A DNA stretch of 46,708 bases, taken from positions 1-46,708 of the forward strand of contig JAEZOU010000040.1 of NCBI GenBank assembly GCA_023413895.1, read 5' to 3'. Source of the DNA: Bacteroidota bacterium. Lineage in GTDB: Bacteria > Bacteroidota > Bacteroidia > Bacteroidales > WCHB1-69. Both the position numbers and the translations under genes were made by a program. The notes beneath the pieces were generated by a model. The model made no database searches. It had not been told where the DNA came from and saw nothing but the letters and a program-made list of their open reading frames with translations. Every line of letters begins with the position of its first letter. Within the stretch, counting starts at the first letter, position 1. Shown one piece after another: positions 28,143 to 37,562 of the stretch.

Positions 28143-29306
28143 ATGAAAAAAATGTACTTAATTAAACTCTTCGTCTTATTACTATGCACGTCAATAACGT
28201 CCGCTGCGGTTGCACAAACCGACACATCGGCAACAACTTCCAAACCGACAGAGATGAAGAAGGAGAAAAAATTCCGCATCAGTGAATATATCTCCATTGG
28301 AGGATACGTCAACTTTTTATACGACTATAGCCATCAGGAGCACAACGACGGCGAACTTTCAGAAAACAGCGCATTCCAGATTCGTCGCGCACGTTTAGAT
28401 TTTAAAGGGGAGATCAATCCGAAGTTGGATTTCCGTGTTCAAGTGGATTTCGCCAACTCACCGAAGATTGCAGACGCTTATATGAGAGTAAAGTTCTGCA
28501 AATATATCAATCTGCAAGCGGGACAATTCAAAACGCCATTTTCTTTAGAGAATCCATATTCTCCACTTGACATGGAATTTACGGACAACGCGCAAGTAAT
28601 CACCGCACTTTCTGGATATAAAGACATCAGCGGGCTCAGCAATGTAAGTATGGGGCGCGAAATTGGAGTACAGTTGTACGGCACCCTAGCGCAATTTGAA
28701 CGAGATGGTAAGAAACACCCTCTCTTAACCTATTATGTAGGTGTATTTGGCGGAAACGGTGTGAATATCAAAACCGACAATATGGCGAAAGACATTGCTG
28801 GAAGAATCGAATTCAGACCATTTCTGAAAGACCTTGTATTAGCTGGATCCGCATATTGGGGTAGATATGACAACGATATGATGGACAATCTTTTGCGATT
28901 AAGATTTGGTGGAAGTGCAGAATACAAAAACAAGAATCTGACTCTCCGCGGCGAATATATATGGGGAAAAACCGGTCTTACTCGCACCATTTCGGTTGAG
29001 GATATTGAATCCATTGAAAAATATGACATAACCACGCAAGGTTTCTACCTCACTGCTGGCTATTGGTTTCACTTCGGATGGGGTAAAAAAAGTTCTGTAA
29101 AACAAAAAATGAGACCTGTACTCCGCTATGACTTTTATCAAAAAGATATTACTGCAGAAAATGGTACATCAAGTTATTACTCAGCTGGTATTGACTGGTG
29201 GCCGGAGAAGCACCTCAACCTGCATGTTTGCTACACTTTACGCGACATTCAAAAGAACGATAAGTTGGGACACGGATTCAACGCAATGCTTTCAGTGAAA
29301 TTCTAA
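28143..29306 (+). CDS. OprP/OprO-type outer-membrane porin
   Basis: 387 residues. A cleavable signal peptide (about 1-25, ending AVAQ) is followed by a short Ser/Thr/Lys-rich segment and a beta barrel whose start (ISIGGYVNFLYDY) and repeated blocks (FQIRRARLDFKGEINPKLDF, LQAGQFKTPF) match the phosphate-selective porin O/P family. The C-terminus ends in Phe, as outer-membrane barrels usually do. Family members are trimeric anion-selective pores, for phosphate or pyrophosphate in Pseudomonas. The substrate here is not known. It is the first gene of an operon with YeiH (15-nt gap). Confidence 0.9.
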   Translation: MKKMYLIKLFVLLLCTSITSAAVAQTDTSATTSKPTEMKKEKKFRISEYISIGGYVNFLYDYSHQEHNDGELSENSAFQIRRARLDFKGEINPKLDFRVQVDFANSPKIADAYMRVKFCKYINLQAGQFKTPFSLENPYSPLDMEFTDNAQVITALSGYKDISGLSNVSMGREIGVQLYGTLAQFERDGKKHPLLTYYVGVFGGNGVNIKTDNMAKDIAGRIEFRPFLKDLVLAGSAYWGRYDNDMMDNLLRLRFGGSAEYKNKNLTLRGEYIWGKTGLTRTISVEDIESIEKYDITTQGFYLTAGYWFHFGWGKKSSVKQKMRPVLRYDFYQKDITAENGTSSYYSAGIDWWPEKHLNLHVCYTLRDIQKNDKLGHGFNAMLSVKF

Positions 29307-29321
29307 CAAAAAACATAATTT

Positions 29322-30605
29322 ATGACAACTACAAAAAAAGCTCTAATCAATGAAGAATGGTTGGTAGTCGTACTAGGATTCATCGTTCTACTTCTTATTA
29401 CGATTATGCCCTCATTTATGAACGACATCAAGATGTTGAATGTCAAATCTCTAACAACACTTTCCGGATGGATTAACACGGGTATTACATTTATATTCTT
29501 ATTAGCTATTGTTTATCTATCCGCATTTATTTCTCGGAAACCATTCAAAAATGTGTTTCTTTCTTTTTTCGCCATCTTCGTACTCACTCTGCTTGCACAA
29601 CTCTGCGCAAGCATTCCATTTTGCAAGAAATATGGCTTGGAAGCAGTACTCTTTGCTGTACTTTTCGGACTAATTGTCAGCAATTGTTTCAAAGTTCCTG
29701 ATTGGTTAAAGCCTGCCATTCAGAGTGAGTTTTACATCAAGATAGGAATTGTATGTTTAGGTGCAACCGTTATTTTTGGAGAAATTATGAAATCGGGGGC
29801 ATTTGGACTTGCACAAGCGTTATTTGTAGTAATTTGCGTTTGGTACTTCGGTTTTTGGATTTCACGCAAAGTTTTTAAAGTTGACGATGAAATGGCCACG
29901 ATGTTAGCGAGTTCTGTCAGCATTTGTGGAGTTTCTGCTGCTATTGCCACTTGCGGAACCATCAAAGGTGACCAGAAGAAACTCAGCTACGTCATTTCGT
30001 TAGTTATGGTTATTGCCATTCCGATGCTTTACATTATGCCTTTACTTTGCAACTGGATACTTCCTTTGATTTTCGAAAATCCGACAGCGGCTGCACAAGT
30101 TGCTGGAGCTTGGATTGGTGGAACCATCGACACAACCGCTGCCGTTGCCGCATCAGGGGGAATTCTTGGAGAAACAGCTGGAGAGACAGCCGTAATTGTT
30201 AAAGCCTCACAAAACGTTCTCATCGGTGTTGCAGCTTTCTTTATTTCGCTCTATTGGTCATTACGCGGTACGCACTCAGCCGAAAAAACCACTGCTGCTG
30301 TCATCTGGGAGCGTTTCCCGAAATTTGTTGTCGGAATGGTACTTGCCTCCGTCATTTTCAGCATCTGGTTCTCTGGAAGCACTGAAATTGCTGGCGAATC
30401 TATCAAATACAAATCCTTAGCAAAGAATTTCCAAGGAATATTCTTCTCCATCGCTTTTGTCTGCATTGGTTTGGAGACACGTTTCAAAGAGATCTTCTCC
30501 AAAGAGAACCGACAATCACTCAAAGCTTTCCTTGCCGCACAAGGTTTCAACATTGCGTTTACTTTTATCATTGCGTGTATCCTCTTCGGCTTTATTGCAA
30601 ACTAA
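29322..30605 (+). CDS. YeiH-family putative sulfate/anion exporter
   Basis: 427 residues, about 10-11 predicted helices, matching the YeiH/UPF0324 'putative sulfate exporter' family. Conserved pieces are LFGLIVSNCFKVPDWL, the Gly/Ala-rich FGLAQAL, SSVSICGVSAAIATCG, and GAWIGGTIDTTAAVAASGG. The family name rests on weak evidence, so a sulfate role is not certain. It is co-transcribed with the anion porin, which suggests an inner/outer membrane pair moving the same anion. A clear terminator follows. Confidence 0.88.
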   Translation: MTTTKKALINEEWLVVVLGFIVLLLITIMPSFMNDIKMLNVKSLTTLSGWINTGITFIFLLAIVYLSAFISRKPFKNVFLSFFAIFVLTLLAQLCASIPFCKKYGLEAVLFAVLFGLIVSNCFKVPDWLKPAIQSEFYIKIGIVCLGATVIFGEIMKSGAFGLAQALFVVICVWYFGFWISRKVFKVDDEMATMLASSVSICGVSAAIATCGTIKGDQKKLSYVISLVMVIAIPMLYIMPLLCNWILPLIFENPTAAAQVAGAWIGGTIDTTAAVAASGGILGETAGETAVIVKASQNVLIGVAAFFISLYWSLRGTHSAEKTTAAVIWERFPKFVVGMVLASVIFSIWFSGSTEIAGESIKYKSLAKNFQGIFFSIAFVCIGLETRFKEIFSKENRQSLKAFLAAQGFNIAFTFIIACILFGFIAN

Positions 30606-30630
30606 TATTCTATTCAAAACTCATAATCGA

Positions 30631-30659
30631 AAGACGTCATTTCCAATGGCGTCTTTTTT
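30631..30659 (+). terminator. intrinsic terminator after YeiH
   Basis: AAGACGTCATT at 30631-30641 pairs with AATGGCGTCTT at 30645-30655 (one G-U) around a 3-nt loop, followed by T residues. Confidence 0.9.
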
Positions 30660-30698
30660 ATTTCTCTCATACAATCTTTTTTATTTCTCTCATACAAT
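30653..30698 (+). repeat. tandem duplication of a 23-nt unit
   Basis: Two perfect head-to-tail copies, 30653-30675 and 30676-30698, each beginning CTTTTTTATTTCTC. The first copy starts inside the YeiH terminator's T tract, so the duplication gives a second T tract. It probably arose by slippage. Confidence 0.85.
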
Positions 30699-30751
30699 AT
30701 ATTATATTTCATTCTCGTTTGTCCTTTTAAAAAAAACTAAAATCCAATTTT

Positions 30752-31999
30752 ATGTCACAAAATTTCAAAGTTTACTTTTCAAACACATTAAAATTAACTA
30801 TCATTGCTATCATAATACTACTTCTTCTCATCCCTTTAGCAATGATAAAAGGTACCATTAGAGAACGGGAACAAACTAAGGAGACTATCAAAGAAGAAAT
30901 TGCTAATGCAACAGCAAAGGATCAAGTAATATCAGCGCCTAAACTACATTACCTCCGAACGATAACCACCAATAATAACAATGAGGAAACTCATATATAC
31001 GAAAAAGCCAATCGTTTAGATTTTGACACAAAAGTCAATGTTGAGACATTGCGTCGTTCCATATACGAAATTCTTGTGTATAACTCTACTATCCAGATTT
31101 CTGGAAACTTCATTGCTTCTGATAGTTTGTGCAATCAGAAATTTTGTGACTTGCAGTTTGAAATTTCCGATTTTAAAGGACTTACGTCTATACCTAAACT
31201 TATCTTTTTTAATCAGGAATACATATTTGATGTGATACAAGATGACTATAATAACATTCTATCTACCACAATCAAACTACCTGAAGATTTACAGGCAGGA
31301 GATAATCTTGATTTTCATATTAACCTTGAAGTAAAAGGAACTGAATCGATTGATTTCATTGCATCAGCAAATCATACGACTCTAAAAATGGAATCTACAT
31401 ATCCTCATCCTAGTTTTAATGGAGACTTTCTTCCTACAAAACGTACAATCACCGACAAAGGTTTCACTGCCGAATGGTCAGTTTTAGGAATAAACACATC
31501 GAATGTAGCCAACAGTATGGCTGTAACATTCCTTGACCCTGCCGACCCATACCTTCAAGCGGAACGTTCTACAAAATATGGCATTTTAATTATCATTATG
31601 GTTTTTGTAGCTGGATTACTAGTAGAGTTTATCACCAAAAAGAAAATTCACATTATCCAATATGCTGTCATCGGTTTATCATTAGCACTTTTCTATGCGC
31701 TTTTGCTCGCATTTTCAGAATTCATCCTCTTCGGACTATCTTACCTAATTGCTGCACTGATGACCACATTAGCACTTACCCTTTATTTCCGTGGAATTTT
31801 AAAGAACAAAGCTGCATATCTTTTAGGGATTTTTGTTGCTCTTTTCTACGCTATCAACTTCGTACTATTACAATTAGAAAACTTTGCTTTGTTATCTGGT
31901 ACACTTATTTTATTTATGTTACTTTCCACAATAATGTATTTCACGCGAAACAGCAATATCGAAAAAGAGGAACAACCCCAAAAAGAGGCACTTCCTTAA
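30752..31999 (+). CDS. creD: CreD-family inner-membrane protein
   Basis: 415 residues. A first TM helix at about 15-33 (TIIAIIILLLLIPLAMIKG) is followed by the CreD-type REREQTKETIKEEI segment. A large periplasmic beta-rich region spans about 50-270, and a cluster of about five or six helices follows from about 280 to 400, with the family-typical LLSGTLILFMLLSTIMYFTR near the end. CreD is part of the cre regulon and affects envelope integrity and colicin tolerance in enterobacteria; its role in Bacteroidota is not established. It lacks the usual CreD Trp-Gly motif just after the first helix, where AKDQ stands. No CreBC genes are present. Confidence 0.8.
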   Translation: MSQNFKVYFSNTLKLTIIAIIILLLLIPLAMIKGTIREREQTKETIKEEIANATAKDQVISAPKLHYLRTITTNNNNEETHIYEKANRLDFDTKVNVETLRRSIYEILVYNSTIQISGNFIASDSLCNQKFCDLQFEISDFKGLTSIPKLIFFNQEYIFDVIQDDYNNILSTTIKLPEDLQAGDNLDFHINLEVKGTESIDFIASANHTTLKMESTYPHPSFNGDFLPTKRTITDKGFTAEWSVLGINTSNVANSMAVTFLDPADPYLQAERSTKYGILIIIMVFVAGLLVEFITKKKIHIIQYAVIGLSLALFYALLLAFSEFILFGLSYLIAALMTTLALTLYFRGILKNKAAYLLGIFVALFYAINFVLLQLENFALLSGTLILFMLLSTIMYFTRNSNIEKEEQPQKEALP

Positions 32000-32019
32000 A
32001 CAAAAGCATAACCATAAAC

Positions 32020-32060
32020 TTCAATAAAAAGGCACCCCAAACGGGTGCCTTTTTATTGAA
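32020..32060. terminator. strong bidirectional terminator after creD
   Basis: A perfect 18-bp stem (32020-32037 with 32043-32060; core GGCACCC/GGGTGCC) with a 5-nt loop CAAAC and A/T tracts on both sides. Confidence 0.95.
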
Positions 32061-32101
32061 GAACCTCCTAAAGATTGAAATCTTTGCATTCAAAAAAGTA
32101 G

Positions 32102-32109
32102 TATTTTTG
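32102..32109 (+). promoter_or_regulatory. -7 element for the T9SS cargo gene
   Basis: TATTTTTG (TAnnTTTG) 14 nt before ATG 32124 and 26 nt before ATG 32136. The very short leader to the first ATG favours the second one. Confidence 0.5.
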
Positions 32110-32123
32110 CCGATTATAGCATT

Positions 32124-35100
32124 ATGTTTAACATTATGAAAGAATCTATTATAAAATTACTATCCCTGCTACTTTTTATAGTAATTTCTTTTTGTACCCC
32201 ACCTCTTTATGGGCATGAAAATCCTGGCCACAAATCGATTGCATTTATTAAGAATTTAGGTCAATGGGAAGAAGAAATTCGCTATAAAGCCAATTTGAAT
32301 GGTGGTGCAGTATTTTTGGAAGAGCGATGTATAACATACGTTTTTTTAAATGGGAAAGAGTGGGAGCAATTTCATCAGCAAAAATTCAACAAAGAGATAA
32401 AACGATCACTCGTTAGCGCACATGCATACAAAGTTCATTTTAAAAATGCAAATGTTAATCCTGAATTTTCTGAAAAAGAGAAATATGAACATTATCACAA
32501 CTATTTTTTAGGAAACAGCCCCAAAAGTTGGAGTAGTGAAGTTCCTCTTTTTAAGGAGATTATTTATAAAGAGCTCTATTCTGGCATTGATCTTTGTTAC
32601 ACTCAAGCCAACGGCACATTAAAGTATGAGTTTCATATTGCTGCTCACGCCAATCCCTCCGATATTGTTTTAGAATTTGAGGGAATAGACAAACTTTCTC
32701 TGCGAAAGGGAAATCTAATTATTCACACATCAGTTGGTGAGATTAGCGAGTTAGCACCTATTACCTTTCAAATTATTAATGGAGAAAAGCACTACATATC
32801 AAGTGAATACAAACTAACGAAGAATGAAATTCGCTTCAACATAGGGGATTATAATCCGAACTATCCACTAATTATAGATCCCACGCTTGTTTTCTCAACC
32901 TATACAGGTTCTACAGCTGACAATTGGGGATTTACGGCCACTTATGACAATGCAGGGAATGCCTTTGGCGGTGGAATTGCCTTTGCCACTGGCTATCCTA
33001 CCTCAACAGGAGCGTACCAAATCAACTATGCTGGCGGTGCTTGTGATATTGCTGTTTCCAAATTCAACGCTTCGGGATCGCATCTACTTTTTTCCACTTA
33101 TATCGGGGGAAATTTTTCCGAGCAGCCACATAGTTTGGTATGTAATCGAAATGGAGAGCTTTACATCTTTGGAACCACAAGTTCCTTTAATTTTCCAACA
33201 ACTGTCAATGCCTTTCAAAACCAATTTCAAGGTGGTACAAACCTGAATTTGAGCAACTCCATTAATTATGGAAATGGAAGCGACATTGTTGTAGTAAAAC
33301 TCAATAACACAGGCACACAACTTTTAGGCTCTACTTTTGTAGGCGGAAGCGGCAACGATGGACTTCTCACATCGGACATACAGCTTCGCAAGAACTATGC
33401 TGACGAGTGCCGTGGTGAAATTGTTTTGGATAAGAACAGTAATGTATATGTTGTATCGACGACCAACTCCACCAACTTTCCCACTACGGCAAATGCATTT
33501 AGCCCTCAAAACAATGGAAATATGCGCGAGGCAATTCTTTTTAAAATGAATTACAACCTAACCGATATGGTTTGGAGTACATATTTTGGTGGTTCAGGAA
33601 TGGATGCAGGCTATAGTTTGAACATTTGTGATGACAATAGCATCTATTTCTGCGGTGGAACAACCTCCGAAAACCTTCCAACGCAATACCCCGCTTACCA
33701 AAATGTACAACCTGGTGGTGTTGATGGTTTTGTTGCTCACATCAGCAACGATGGCTCCACACTTCTTCACTCCACTTACTTAGGGCGTGCAAACTATGAC
33801 CAAGCATACCTAGTAAAATGTGACAAACTAGGATTTCCTCATATTTATGGACAAACTGAAGATGACCAACAGAATTGGGTTATCAATGCACAATGGCACC
33901 AAGGAAATGGTCAATTTATCACAAAGATGCAACAGGATTTGAGCAGCATCGTATGGTCCACAGAATTTGGCACCAACAACTTTGGTCCTGACATTTCGCC
34001 GACAGCACTTTTGGTTGATTTATGCAATAAGATATACATGTCGGGTTGGGCATCTATCCGTATTAATGGATTTGGTGGTACTATTGGCTTACCCATAACT
34101 ATAGATGCTTTACAAAACACCACTGATAACAACGACTACTACTTCATCTGCATCAGCGACGACGCCTCATCGTTAGAATATGCAACCTTTTTTGGAAGCG
34201 ATAATGCCTTAGGTGGTGGAGACGAACACGTTGACGGAGGAACAAGTCGTTTTGACAGTAAGGGACGCATCTATCAGGCGGTGTGTGCGGGTTGTGGTGG
34301 GCACAGCAACTTCCCGACAACTGCTGGCGTTTGGTCGCAAACCAACAATAGTCACAACTGCAACTTGGCACTAATTAAGATGGATTTCAACCTACCTGTA
34401 GTTATTTCCGAATTTGACGCCTTAACAACCGATTGTGCTCCCACTACCATCAATTTCACCAATAACTCACAAGAGATTAGCAACAGCACAACATACCTTT
34501 GGGATTTTGGAGACGGGACCACCTCGACAGAAATCTCACCAGCCCACGCATACAACACACCTGGAACATACACCATAACCCTAATCGCGCAAGATGCTGG
34601 AAGTTGTAACTTTGCGGATACCATACAACAAGACATACTAATTTTGGGCAACACAACCCTAGAACTTGATACACTTTATATGTGCAACAATATGGCCTTG
34701 CAGATAGGGATTCCGCCAGCGCCGAGCGGTGTGGTAACCTATCAGTGGTCACCCAATATTGCAATGAACGATTCTACTATCTCCAACCCGTTTGTTGCTC
34801 CCACAGAGCCCACACTTTATACTTGTTACGTTTCCAATGGTATCTGCCACGATACCCTACAGCAATGGGTTTTTCCATCGGCAATACAATACACCTTGCC
34901 TTCCGAAATCTTCTGCTGCGTGGACTCATCCATCACTATCGATCCACAGATAGTTGCACCTGCTAATGCTACCTTCCAATGGTCAACAGATTTCAACTTT
35001 TCTAACACTTTAAACTCAGATCCTTACAATCCTATTCTGACCTATACTCCCTCAAATTCCGTAACTCCTTTATACTTAAAAATCAAAATTGGAGATTGCG

Positions 35101-35921
35101 AAGAAGTTGCTTCTGTTATTGTCAGAATTGAAGAGATAGAAGTAAATCTGCCCGAAACCGTTGTGAGTTGCTTTGAAGAATCGGTTCAGATTCCGTTAGA
35201 AACCAATAGTAGCAACTATACATATCAATGGTCTCCGGACGAGCATATTGTTTCTGGAGAGAACAGTGCTCAGCCTTGGATACTTCCGCCAACCACTATG
35301 ACCTATACCGTTACTATCACTTCGGAGCACGGCTGTACCACTATAAAATCTATTATTGTAACCAAGCAAACAGGAACTTTTCCTACCACCATCGAAGCGT
35401 GGGCTTCTGAAAACGACATCTTCTATGGCGACACCATCACACTTTTCTGCACTACCTTTAATGATGGCTATGCATATCAATATACTTGGACACCTGACGA
35501 GAATTTGGATAATCCTGATGAAGCAACGACCACTGCACGTCCTACTCAAACTACCACATTTTTGGTTGAAGTAACTGACATTTTTGGCTGCAAGATGTGG
35601 GATACCGTATATGTAAAAGTAACAGAAAAATATTGTGGCGAACCCCTTATTTTCATTCCTAATGCATTTACGCCCAATGGAGATGGAAAAAATGACAAAC
35701 TCTTTGTGCGCAGCGAAATAATTGAATCATTCACTTTCCGCATCTATAACCGTTGGGGAGAATTAATCTTTGAAACTCAAAATATAGAGGAGGGTTGGGA
35801 CGGAAAATATAAGGGAAAAAACTGTCCTCCAGGCGTTTACGATTACTACTATGAAGGAGTTTGTATCGGAGAAAGTCATGCTAAGTATAAAACGAAAGGA
35901 AATATAACTCTAATTCGATAA
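32124..35921 (+). CDS. secreted T9SS type-B protein with SBBP and PKD domains
   Basis: 1265 residues. The signal peptide ends near residue 30. Then comes an N-terminal domain (about 35-255: SIAFIKNLGQWEEEIRYKA), tandem SBBP-type beta-propeller repeats to about 745 (recurring GST.VGG and NFPTT blocks), a PKD domain at about 770-845 (YLWDFGDGT..PAHAY), Ig-like segments, and a C-terminal gliding/T9SS type-B sorting domain from about 1176 (IFIPNAFTPNGDGKND, FRIYNRWGELIFET, PPGVYDYYY). It should be exported by Sec, then T9SS, and anchored or released at the surface. Function is unknown; adhesion or polymer contact is common for such layouts. ATG 32136 is an equal start choice. It stands alone after a terminator. 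Confidence 0.9.
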   Translation: MFNIMKESIIKLLSLLLFIVISFCTPPLYGHENPGHKSIAFIKNLGQWEEEIRYKANLNGGAVFLEERCITYVFLNGKEWEQFHQQKFNKEIKRSLVSAHAYKVHFKNANVNPEFSEKEKYEHYHNYFLGNSPKSWSSEVPLFKEIIYKELYSGIDLCYTQANGTLKYEFHIAAHANPSDIVLEFEGIDKLSLRKGNLIIHTSVGEISELAPITFQIINGEKHYISSEYKLTKNEIRFNIGDYNPNYPLIIDPTLVFSTYTGSTADNWGFTATYDNAGNAFGGGIAFATGYPTSTGAYQINYAGGACDIAVSKFNASGSHLLFSTYIGGNFSEQPHSLVCNRNGELYIFGTTSSFNFPTTVNAFQNQFQGGTNLNLSNSINYGNGSDIVVVKLNNTGTQLLGSTFVGGSGNDGLLTSDIQLRKNYADECRGEIVLDKNSNVYVVSTTNSTNFPTTANAFSPQNNGNMREAILFKMNYNLTDMVWSTYFGGSGMDAGYSLNICDDNSIYFCGGTTSENLPTQYPAYQNVQPGGVDGFVAHISNDGSTLLHSTYLGRANYDQAYLVKCDKLGFPHIYGQTEDDQQNWVINAQWHQGNGQFITKMQQDLSSIVWSTEFGTNNFGPDISPTALLVDLCNKIYMSGWASIRINGFGGTIGLPITIDALQNTTDNNDYYFICISDDASSLEYATFFGSDNALGGGDEHVDGGTSRFDSKGRIYQAVCAGCGGHSNFPTTAGVWSQTNNSHNCNLALIKMDFNLPVVISEFDALTTDCAPTTINFTNNSQEISNSTTYLWDFGDGTTSTEISPAHAYNTPGTYTITLIAQDAGSCNFADTIQQDILILGNTTLELDTLYMCNNMALQIGIPPAPSGVVTYQWSPNIAMNDSTISNPFVAPTEPTLYTCYVSNGICHDTLQQWVFPSAIQYTLPSEIFCCVDSSITIDPQIVAPANATFQWSTDFNFSNTLNSDPYNPILTYTPSNSVTPLYLKIKIGDCEEVASVIVRIEEIEVNLPETVVSCFEESVQIPLETNSSNYTYQWSPDEHIVSGENSAQPWILPPTTMTYTVTITSEHGCTTIKSIIVTKQTGTFPTTIEAWASENDIFYGDTITLFCTTFNDGYAYQYTWTPDENLDNPDEATTTARPTQTTTFLVEVTDIFGCKMWDTVYVKVTEKYCGEPLIFIPNAFTPNGDGKNDKLFVRSEIIESFTFRIYNRWGELIFETQNIEEGWDGKYKGKNCPPGVYDYYYEGVCIGESHAKYKTKGNITLIR

Positions 35922-35976
35922 ATTGGTATTTTCCTTAAAAAAAGTTAATCATTATGCTATCTATACCATTTATTGT

Positions 35977-35984
35977 TACTTTTG
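35977..35984 (+). promoter_or_regulatory. -7 element for the small lipoprotein
   Basis: TACTTTTG (TAnnTTTG), 32 nt before ATG 36017. The -33 position lacks a TTG. Confidence 0.45.
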
Positions 35985-36016
35985 CCAAAATTATCATCTA
36001 ATAAAATCAACAAACT

Positions 36017-36226
36017 ATGAAAAAAGCATTTTTAATTTTAGGTTTATGTGCTTCTGTAGCCATTCTTTCAACCTCTTGCAATAAAGAATGTCATTGCAAA
36101 CAATGGCTTAACGACGAAGTTGTTAGTGAATACACTTTCAATAACGAAGAAGCTAATGTTAAATGTTCTTCTATGAACACAGTTATAACCATTGCAGGAG
36201 CCAAAACAGGTATTGAATGCCGTTAA
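36017..36226 (+). CDS. small Cys-rich lipoprotein
   Basis: 69 residues, family not recognised. A signal peptide ends in the lipobox LSTSC with lipidated C21. The mature part is about 49 residues and holds four more Cys (C25, C27, C50, C68) that could form two disulfides in the periplasm or at the surface. It is monocistronic, with its own -7 element and a strong terminator, which supports a real gene. No function can be assigned. Confidence 0.8.
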   Translation: MKKAFLILGLCASVAILSTSCNKECHCKQWLNDEVVSEYTFNNEEANVKCSSMNTVITIAGAKTGIECR

Positions 36227-36242
36227 TTATAGATTTGGTTTC

Positions 36243-36280
36243 AAAAAAAGGTTGACTTCTATTTTAGTCAACCTTTTTTT
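36243..36280. terminator. terminator after the small lipoprotein
   Basis: A perfect 15-bp stem (36243-36257 with 36266-36280, core GGTTGACT/AGTCAACC) with A and T tracts on its flanks. It also faces the 3' end of the converging sigma-54 activator gene and could serve both strands. Confidence 0.93.
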
Positions 36281-36302
36281 ATGTAAAAGAAATGGGAAAT
36301 CA

Positions 36303-37526
36303 TTATTGGATATTATACTCTTTAATCTTTCTATAGAGAGTTCTTTCCGAAATTCCCAACTCTTCGGCTGCCAATTTTCTTTTATTATTATGTTTTAGAA
36401 GAGCTTTTTGGATTAGTTCTTTCTCTACATCAATCAGCGACAAGGGATTTTCACACACAATAGTATCTTCTATTTCAATTTGATGTGAATCGGGTTCCAC
36501 TTCCAACTCATAGCGAATAGGTTCCTCGTAGGGATTTTCGGACAAATCTATTCGAGAAGGGATCTCAATCTTTTTCGCAGGTTCATTTCTCATCTGCATC
36601 ACCATATCCTTCAAATTTGCCACCTCTTTTTTAAGGTCACCTAAGAACTTAAATACCAATTCGCGTTCAAAAGCAGAAGTATCATTATTAGGGGCATCTT
36701 TAGAGAACAAGACGGGTAATCCAGCAGTTCTATGGGTATCGAGATAATGAGATAAAATTTCAGCATTAATTTCTCTATCTACCTCAATAATAGAAATTTG
36801 CTCTGTAATATTACGAAGTTGTCTAATATTTCCAGGCCAAGCAAAATTGGTTAATAATTCACGAGCATCAGCGGTCAACTGTATGGGTGGAAGGTTATTT
36901 TTTTCTGCAAAATCGATAGCAAAATTTTGGAAAAGTGGGAAAATATCCTCTTTACGCTCGCGCAATGCAGGAATATGAATTGGCACTGTATTTAAACGAT
37001 AAAAGAGGTCTTCTCGAAATTGACCTCGGGCAATTTTTTCTCTTACATTCACATTAGTAGCAGCCACAACACGCACTTTGGTTTTCTGCACAGTTGAAGA
37101 ACCTACCTTAATAAACTCACCATTTTCCAAAACGCGCAATAGGCGCACCTGTGTTGCCAAAGGTAAATCAGCGACCTCATCAAGGAAAATAGTTCCGCCA
37201 TCAGCAACCTCAAAATATCCTTTACGCGCATCAATAGCACCCGTAAATGCGCCCTTTTCGTGTCCAAAAAGTTCAGAATCGATAGTTCCATCGGGAATTG
37301 CTCCACAATTCACTGCAATAAACTTTCCTCTTTTATGCTGACTATTTTCATGGATAATTTTGGAAAATACCTCTTTACCCACTCCGCTTTCTCCAGTAAT
37401 CAATACAGAAAGGTCGGTAGGTGCCACCTGAATTGCTATATTAATTGCGCGGTCCAACATTGCGTCAAAACCCACAATACCAAATCGTTGTTTAATCTGT
37501 TGTATCTGTTGTTTATGTTGATTCAT
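36303..37526 (-). CDS. sigma-54-dependent transcriptional activator
   Basis: 407 residues with no N-terminal receiver or sensor domain. The AAA+ domain begins almost at once: Walker A GESGVGKE at 45-52, GAFTGA at 92-97 (the loop that contacts sigma-54), Walker B GGTIFLDEV, and FREDLFYRLN. The C-terminus is a Fis-type helix-turn-helix (KLAAEELGISERTLYRKI). It remodels RNA polymerase-sigma-54 to open promoters. Having no sensor, it may be constitutive or be controlled by another protein. It starts 36 nt after the TMTC-like gene and is probably co-transcribed with it and A2M. rpoN is not in the window. Confidence 0.92.
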   Translation of the reverse strand: MNQHKQQIQQIKQRFGIVGFDAMLDRAINIAIQVAPTDLSVLITGESGVGKEVFSKIIHENSQHKRGKFIAVNCGAIPDGTIDSELFGHEKGAFTGAIDARKGYFEVADGGTIFLDEVADLPLATQVRLLRVLENGEFIKVGSSTVQKTKVRVVAATNVNVREKIARGQFREDLFYRLNTVPIHIPALRERKEDIFPLFQNFAIDFAEKNNLPPIQLTADARELLTNFAWPGNIRQLRNITEQISIIEVDREINAEILSHYLDTHRTAGLPVLFSKDAPNNDTSAFERELVFKFLGDLKKEVANLKDMVMQMRNEPAKKIEIPSRIDLSENPYEEPIRYELEVEPDSHQIEIEDTIVCENPLSLIDVEKELIQKALLKHNNKRKLAAEELGISERTLYRKIKEYNIQ

Positions 37527-37562
37527 TATAATAAATTAGGCGCAGTGTTAACGAAAAACTCT

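Noticed and set aside
30457..30861. ORF of 134 codons across the YeiH end and creD start
   Set aside because: It overlaps both genes, contains the terminator, and has low-complexity sequence.
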